From: Erythrobacter litoralis
GTDB lineage: Bacteria; Pseudomonadota; Alphaproteobacteria; Sphingomonadales; Sphingomonadaceae
Assembly: GCF_001719165.1 (NCBI RefSeq)
Contig: NZ_CP017057.1
Location: 558,001 to 622,000, forward strand
DNA: 64,000 nt
Direction: 5' to 3'
Shown in pieces: positions 59,843-64,000 of the stretch (the stretch's first letter is position 1; each line of letters begins with the position of its first letter). Both the position numbers and the translations under genes were made by a program. The notes under the pieces were generated by a model. The model saw nothing but the letters and a program-made list of their open reading frames with translations, did no database searches and was not told the origin of the DNA.

Positions 59843-60451
59843 ATGGCTTTCCAATTGAGTCCGCTTCCCTATGCCCCCGACGCGCTCGACCCGGCGATTT
59901 CGGCCGAGACGCTGTCGTTCCATCACGGCAAGCACCACCAGGCCTATGTCGACAAGACCAATGCCGCGATTGAGGGCACCGATCATGACGGCAAGCCGCT
60001 CGAAGCCGTGATCGCCGCGGCGCGCGGCAGCAGCGCGGGGCTGTTCAACAATTCCGCGCAGACCTGGAATCACGCCTTCTACTGGAATTCGCTCTCGCCC
60101 GACGGCGGCGAGCCTTCTGCCGAACTCAAGGCCAAGATCGACGAGGCTTTCGGTTCGATGGACGAATTGAAGAAGGCGCTGAAGGAACGCGGCGCGGGCC
60201 ATTTCGCATCCGGCTGGGTGTGGCTCGCGGAAAAGGGCGGCAAGCTCTCGATCGAGGAATCGCACGATGCCGACACGCTCGCCGACAGCGAATTCAATCC
60301 GCTGCTGACGATCGACGTGTGGGAGCACGCCTATTATCTCGATCACCAGAACAAGCGTCCGAGCTATCTCGACGCGGTGGTCGACGGCAAGCTGAACTGG
60401 AAGTTCGCGAGCGAGAATCTCGAGCGCGGATCGACCTGGACCTACGGCTGA
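59843..60451 (+). CDS. sodB: Iron superoxide dismutase
   Basis: Dismutates superoxide in the cytoplasm. The 202-residue protein has the metal ligands H27, H77, D158 and H162 (S-F-H-H, T-W-N-H, D-V-W-E-H). Q73 in the N-N-S-A-Q-T-W-N-H helix supports an iron rather than manganese enzyme. A strong GGAGG ribosome binding site precedes the ATG. A terminator follows directly. No EcfG-like promoter was seen in its upstream region, unlike ahpC. Confidence 0.97.
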   Translation: MAFQLSPLPYAPDALDPAISAETLSFHHGKHHQAYVDKTNAAIEGTDHDGKPLEAVIAAARGSSAGLFNNSAQTWNHAFYWNSLSPDGGEPSAELKAKIDEAFGSMDELKKALKERGAGHFASGWVWLAEKGGKLSIEESHDADTLADSEFNPLLTIDVWEHAYYLDHQNKRPSYLDAVVDGKLNWKFASENLERGSTWTYG

Positions 60452-60473
60452 ACCCGATAGGCGAACGCCAATG

Positions 60474-60511
60474 AAAAGGCCCGCCGCACTTCGTGTGCGG
60501 CGGGCCTTTTT
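60474..60511. terminator. Bidirectional rho-independent terminator between sodB and ecfG
   Basis: AAAAGGCCCGCCGCAC, a short TTCGT loop, and GTGCGGCGGGCCTTTTT. The stem is about 13 bp, with A4 and T5 on its flanks, so it can end both convergent transcripts. Confidence 0.92.
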
Positions 60512-60547
60512 CATGTGCGGCGATGTTTTCGCGAGCGGTCGCCGCGA

Positions 60548-61177
60548 TCAGCCCTTGGCCGCGGCGACGCCCTTGCCCGCGGCGACATCGTCGAGTTCCT
60601 CGAGGATCGCGCGGTGCGCGGTCGCATCATCGATCGATCGCTGGGGGATGTCGCCATCGGCGAGCATGGAATTGAGCGCGGCGCGGGCGCGGCCCACCCG
60701 GCTCTTGATCGTGCCGACTGCGCAGCCGCAGATCTGTGCGGCCTCTTCATAGGAAAAGCCGCCAGCGCCCACAAGCAGAAGCGCCTCGCGCCTTTCGGGC
60801 GGGAGGGTGAGCAGCGCGCGGTGCATGTCGGACAGGTGGAGCGGTTCCTCCTGGCCCGCAGGCGCGGTTAGGATGCGTTCGGCGACGCCCTCGTCATATT
60901 CGCCGCGGAAACGATTGCGACGCATGTCGGTGAGATAGGCGTTCCTCAGGATCACGAAGGTCCAGGCCCGCATCGAAGTGCCGGGTTCGAACCGGTCCTG
61001 CGCAGCCCATGCCTTGAGCAGGGTTTCCTGCACGAGATCATCGGCCATATCGGGCCGCCCGCACAGGCCGCGCGCAAAGGCGCGCAGATGCGGCACGACC
61101 TCGGTAAGCTCGCGCTTGAAGTCGGCCCGCTGAGCGGGGGTGCGTTCGATCGTCTGCTTTTTTTTCTTCTCGGCCAT
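60548..61177 (-). CDS. ecfG: General stress response sigma factor EcfG
   Basis: ECF15-type sigma factor of alphaproteobacteria; 209 residues. Region 2 covers about 30-95 (R-A-F-A-R-G-L-C-G-R-P-D-M-A-D-D-L-V-Q-E-T-L-L-K-A-W) and region 4 about 125-185 (L-L-T-L-P-P-E-R-R-E-A-L-L-L-V, S-Y-E-E-A-A-Q-I-C-G-C-A-V-G-T-I-K-S-R). It is held by the anti-sigma factor NepR, and freed when phosphorylated PhyR binds NepR. Its ATG overlaps the nepR stop (TAATG). A basic N-terminus (E-K-K-K-K) precedes region 2. Confidence 0.96.
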   Translation of the reverse strand: MAEKKKKQTIERTPAQRADFKRELTEVVPHLRAFARGLCGRPDMADDLVQETLLKAWAAQDRFEPGTSMRAWTFVILRNAYLTDMRRNRFRGEYDEGVAERILTAPAGQEEPLHLSDMHRALLTLPPERREALLLVGAGGFSYEEAAQICGCAVGTIKSRVGRARAALNSMLADGDIPQRSIDDATAHRAILEELDDVAAGKGVAAAKG

Positions 61178-61470
61178 TATGCTCCGCTCCCCCGTGACGG
61201 GGGCTGGTCGGATGGGTCGTCGCTCTCGGCGATCTCGTCCGGGTCGCTTTCGTCCAGCTTGTCGAGCAGCGCCCTGAAACTGTCGGGCAGGTCTTCCTCG
61301 ACCACCGAATCGTAAAGCTGCCTGAGGCCGTGACTCCAATCGGGCTGGTCGGCCTTGTCGCCGCTGCCGGTCGCAGCCTTGGCGGGCTTGCCCGGGTCCG
61401 GGGCGTCTTTCGCGGTGCCACTGGCGCCAGCGCGTGCCCCTGCTTCTCTTGATGTTTCCTGTGACGCCAT
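61177..61470 (-). CDS. nepR: Anti-sigma factor NepR
   Basis: 97 residues from the ATG at 61470. The conserved two-helix NepR core is L-R-Q-L-Y-D-S-V-V-E-E-D-L-P-D-S-F-R-A-L-L, with disordered flanking segments on both sides as usual. It binds EcfG regions 2 and 4 and is displaced by phosphorylated PhyR. It is co-transcribed with ecfG. The leader is long (about 130 bases from the predicted promoter), and a start at 61545 in the same frame is possible. Confidence 0.9.
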   Translation of the reverse strand: MASQETSREAGARAGASGTAKDAPDPGKPAKAATGSGDKADQPDWSHGLRQLYDSVVEEDLPDSFRALLDKLDESDPDEIAESDDPSDQPPSRGSGA

Positions 61471-61605
61471 AAGCGTTTCTGTCTGTCCTCGATCCCGTTC
61501 GGCGCGTTCTGCCGAGCTTGCGCAATCCGTGCGGTCCCCCACCGCCATTTGTGGTTCCCATGCCACAACGGGAGAACCGCTGGCACCTGGGAGGCGCGTG
61601 CTGTG

Positions 61606-61632
61606 GGAACGTAGCGCGAGGTGTTTGGTTCC
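61606..61632. promoter_or_regulatory. Overlapping divergent EcfG-type promoters (nepR-ecfG and kinase)
   Basis: Minus strand: GGAAC (61632-61628), 16 bases, CGTT (61611-61608), a consensus EcfG promoter for nepR-ecfG. Plus strand: GGAAC (61606-61610), 17 bases, GTT (61628-61630) toward the kinase. The -35 of each overlaps the -10 of the other because the segment is nearly palindromic at its ends. Confidence 0.7.
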
Positions 61633-61661
61633 GTCCACACACCAAGGCAAATGCTTTCCCA

Positions 61662-63356
61662 ATGAACTCTTCAGGCGCACATCCGGGCGCATCGGCGCCG
61701 AGCGAGGCAGCATCCGGCGCGGTGCAGGCTGGATCCCTGTCCGCTCCGCCGCCGCAGGCGAGCCGCGCGCGGCGCTGGCTGGTGAGCTATCCGCGTGCGA
61801 TTCCCGTCGCGATCTTCCTCGCCATCGCCGCGATCACCGCGCTCAGCGTCTTCGCGATCGAGAGCAATGCGCGGGCCCGCGAAAAGGCGCAGATGCGCGA
61901 ATATGCGCAGTCCATCGCCTCCGCGCTCGACCGGCGCGGAACCAGTTTTTCGTCCTATCTGCGCGCCGGGGCCGCGCTGTTCTCCAGCCTCGAGGAGGTG
62001 AGCCCGCGCACGTTTCGCCAGTTCGTCAGCGAATTGCGCATCGACCTCGATTATCGCGGAGCCGAGGGCATCGGCTGGATCGCGGTCGAGGACGCGCAAG
62101 CGGCTGCGGGCGGTCAGGGCAAGCGAGCCACGGTGCGCTACATCTGGCCCGACACCGAACGCAATCGCCGCGCGATCGGTTTCGACATGTATTCCGAAGA
62201 CGTGCGCGCCGCCGCGCTCGAGGAAGCGCGCCGCACTGTGCGCCCGACCGCCTCGGGCAGGATCGTGCTGGCGCAGGAAGGGGTGGGCACGGCTCCCGGC
62301 TTCCTCATCGTGATGCCGGTCTTCGCCGGCGATCCCACCATGCGCGACAGCGAACGCAGCCTCTCAGGCTTCGTCTATTCGCCGTTCGATGCGGACCAGT
62401 TCCTGAGCTCGGCGATCGACCAGGCCGCGCCGGCCGATCTCGGCGTGCGGCTCTATGACGGCGATGCAAGGACCGACAACCTGCTCGTCGCCCATTCGTC
62501 GGGCGCGCGTCAGGTGCAGCGCATGGAGCAGCCCGTCACGATCGCCAATCGCGAATTGTTGCTGGTGGTCGAGGCGGCCGAGGCGCAGGCGCTCGCCCCG
62601 CTTTCGATGGTGACGCTGCTGTTCGGTCTGGCCGTCGCGAGCCTGCTGATGCTGCTCGCCCGGCTGCTGACCCAGCAGGCGTTCGAGGACCAGGCGCGGC
62701 TCGCCTTTTTCGAGGAGCAGCATTCGATCCGCAATTCGCTGAGCCGCGAACTCAATCACCGGGTCAAGAACACGCTTGCCAATGTCCTTTCGATCCTCTC
62801 GCTGACGCGCCGCCGGTCGACCAGCCTTGATGATTTCGCCGACAGCCTCGAAGGACGCATCAGGGCGCTGTCGGCGACGCATGACCTGCTCACTGGGACG
62901 GACTGGAGCACCACTCCGATCGAAGCGGTGGTCGATGCCGAATTGCAGCATTTCCGCTCGCTGAGCGACGAAGCGGTGACAATCGAGGGGCCGCCCGCGC
63001 AGCTTGCGCCCAACGACGCGCTCAGTTTCGGCCTCGCGATCCACGAATTGGGCACCAACGCTGCGAAATACGGGGCGCTCAGCGTACCGGGCGGGCGCGT
63101 CTCGATCCGCTGGAAACTGATCGGCGAGCGGCTTGCCGAAGTCGAATGGCGCGAGACGGGCGGGCCGCCCGTGGCCGAAACGCGCAAGCGCGGCTTCGGC
63201 ACGGAACTGATCGAGAAGATCGTCGCCCACGAACTGCGCCACAAGGTGACGCTCGATTTCGAGCCCGATGGCGTGCGCTGCGTGATGCGCGTGCCGATCC
63301 GCCGCCGCGGCGATTTCCGCATTCGCGATGGCGCGCCGCGCGCGAAGCAGCCCTGA
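61662..63356 (+). CDS. CHASE-domain HWE/HisKA_2 sensor histidine kinase (Phy-type)
   Basis: A 564-residue membrane kinase. A first membrane helix near residues 45-67 and a second near 318-340 frame an extracytoplasmic CHASE domain (G-W-I-A-V and Y-I-W-P-D...I-G-F-D-M regions). The cytoplasmic part has the HisKA_2 phosphoacceptor E-L-N-H-R-V-K-N-T-L and the HWE-like ATPase N-box H-E-L-G-T-N-A-A-K-Y-G. This is the kinase class that phosphorylates PhyR. Its position between nepR-ecfG and phyR and an EcfG-type promoter upstream support that role. The ligand of the CHASE domain is unknown. Confidence 0.93.
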   Translation: MNSSGAHPGASAPSEAASGAVQAGSLSAPPPQASRARRWLVSYPRAIPVAIFLAIAAITALSVFAIESNARAREKAQMREYAQSIASALDRRGTSFSSYLRAGAALFSSLEEVSPRTFRQFVSELRIDLDYRGAEGIGWIAVEDAQAAAGGQGKRATVRYIWPDTERNRRAIGFDMYSEDVRAAALEEARRTVRPTASGRIVLAQEGVGTAPGFLIVMPVFAGDPTMRDSERSLSGFVYSPFDADQFLSSAIDQAAPADLGVRLYDGDARTDNLLVAHSSGARQVQRMEQPVTIANRELLLVVEAAEAQALAPLSMVTLLFGLAVASLLMLLARLLTQQAFEDQARLAFFEEQHSIRNSLSRELNHRVKNTLANVLSILSLTRRRSTSLDDFADSLEGRIRALSATHDLLTGTDWSTTPIEAVVDAELQHFRSLSDEAVTIEGPPAQLAPNDALSFGLAIHELGTNAAKYGALSVPGGRVSIRWKLIGERLAEVEWRETGGPPVAETRKRGFGTELIEKIVAHELRHKVTLDFEPDGVRCVMRVPIRRRGDFRIRDGAPRAKQP

Positions 63357-63387
63357 GACCCGCGCGCGCCGGCCCCGCAGCCTCGCT

Positions 63388-64000
63388 TCAGCCGTCCTCG
63401 AGCGGGCGGCTCGATCCGAAGAAAAGCGCCTGGCTGATCGCCGCGCGCACGGTCTGTTCCTGGAACGGCTTGGTCACCAGATAGGTCGGCTCGGGCCGGT
63501 CGCCCGTCAGCAGGCGTTCGGGATAGGCGGTGATGAAGATCACCGGCACGCTGGTGATGGCAAGAATATCGTCCACCGCATCGAGCCCCGATGATCCGTC
63601 GGCCAGCTGGATGTCGGCAAGAACGAGGCCCGGGGTCTTTTCCGCCACCGCTTCCTGCGCCTGCGTACGGGTCGCCGCGGTCCCGGCGATTTCGTGGCCC
63701 AGCGAGGAGACGAGGTCTTCGAGCTGCATCGAGATGAGCGGCTCGTCCTCGATGATGAGCACGCTGGTCGCCTGTTCGCGGTCGATTTCGGCGATCGCCT
63801 CGGCCACCAGCTGTTCGACTTCGCCGGTTTCGAGATCCATGATCTGGCCGGCCTGTGCCGGGGTGAAATCCTCCAGCGTGGTAAGCAGCAGCGCCTGTCG
63901 GTTGAGCGGCGTGATCGCGCTCAGGCGATCCTGTGCACCGGTCTCATGCTCGCCGCCCCCGCTTGCCCCCGACGCACGATCGGTCGCGGCGACATCGAGA
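63388..64000 (-). CDS. phyR: Response regulator PhyR (C-terminal part; 5' end beyond the window)
   Basis: The open frame runs off the right edge, giving about 203 residues of PhyR. The visible N-terminal segment is sigma-like (R-L-S-A-I-T-P-L-N-R-Q-A-L-L-L, then F-T-P-A-Q-A-G-Q-I), equivalent to a sigma region 4, and then a receiver domain: V-L-I-I-E-D-E-P acidic pocket, phosphoacceptor Asp in L-V-L-A-D-I-Q-L, T in V-I-F-I-T-A-Y and the K in Y-L-V-T-K-P-F. Phosphorylated PhyR binds NepR and frees EcfG. A shorter in-frame ATG at 63840 would cut the sigma-like domain and is not the start. It converges on the kinase gene, 31 bases away. Confidence 0.95.
   Translation of the reverse strand, partial: LDVAATDRASGASGGGEHETGAQDRLSAITPLNRQALLLTTLEDFTPAQAGQIMDLETGEVEQLVAEAIAEIDREQATSVLIIEDEPLISMQLEDLVSSLGHEIAGTAATRTQAQEAVAEKTPGLVLADIQLADGSSGLDAVDDILAITSVPVIFITAYPERLLTGDRPEPTYLVTKPFQEQTVRAAISQALFFGSSRPLEDG

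Noticed and set aside
61554..61578. A further GGAAC on the minus strand and GGTTCYC inverted repeat near the nepR start, considered as an additional EcfG promoter
   Set aside because: No CGTT or GTT occurs 16-17 bases downstream of that GGAAC; the exact match is at 61608-61632.
63388..63840. A stand-alone receiver-domain protein starting at 63840
   Set aside because: The frame continues upstream to the window end with PhyR sigma-like sequence, so this is the C-terminal part of PhyR.

Overview
The window is high-GC chromosomal DNA from an alphaproteobacterium, most likely Sphingomonadales and probably Erythrobacteraceae. The reasons are the PhyR-NepR-EcfG general stress locus at the right end, alphaproteobacterial versions of housekeeping genes (ruvAB, glmM, acnA, ispG, pheA, a CycM-like cytochrome c), a TonB-dependent receptor beside Rieske and P450 catabolic genes, and frequent GTG/TTG starts with 4-bp stop/start overlaps. 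No rRNA operon, prophage, insertion sequence or CRISPR array is visible. One tRNA gene, tRNA-Gln(CUG), is present.

Layout: 0-7 kb holds a membrane-bound LytTR regulator and a peroxide-defence block (katG, ahpF, ahpC). katG and ahpC share a near-identical 15-bp operator-like element, and ahpC also has an EcfG-type promoter. 6.4-10 kb carries a small HTH/membrane protein pair, an S41 peptidase-like protein and aroC. 10-13 kb has ruvA and ruvB separated by a DsrE-family protein and an AT-richer unknown gene. 13-20 kb has a Ser/Thr heptad-repeat protein with a PEP-CTERM-like tail, a rhodanese lipoprotein, acnA, a DMT transporter and an L,D-transpeptidase. 20-25 kb is a leftward run led by ispG (small hydrophobic protein, thioredoxin-like lipoprotein, HDAC-like deacetylase, YkuD_2 protein, membrane protein). 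27.7-35.4 kb is a tightly overlapped leftward operon DUF4129-DUF4350-MoxR-DUF58-SpoIIM-RDD-GNAT ending in a class A beta-lactamase. pheA, a cytochrome c, rlmE, a Ppx/GppA phosphatase, the tRNA and a hexapeptide acetyltransferase follow.

40.5-54.2 kb is the main accessory region. acoABC runs left from an intergenic region. A Rieske ferredoxin, Rieske oxygenase, P450, TetR regulator, MFS transporter and SDR run right. A second divergent pair follows: ThuA-like, carboxymuconolactone-decarboxylase-like and SDR genes to the left, and a TonB receptor to the right. The three main promoter regions each contain a similar TTAC-N6-GTMA element followed by an A-tract, which suggests one regulon controlled by the local TetR protein. 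The substrate is not evident; the gene content fits uptake (TonB, MFS), oxidative attack (P450, Rieske oxygenase), alcohol oxidation (SDRs) and acyl-CoA release (AcoABC).

54.4-64 kb returns to housekeeping: a LOG-family protein, thiD, a frameshifted small secreted-protein gene, a DUF1272 protein, glmM, an SDF-family symporter and sodB. It ends with ecfG and nepR (leftward), a CHASE/HWE histidine kinase (rightward) and the C-terminal part of phyR (leftward, cut by the window end). The nepR-kinase intergenic region carries overlapping EcfG-type promoters on both strands, and the same promoter type precedes ahpC.
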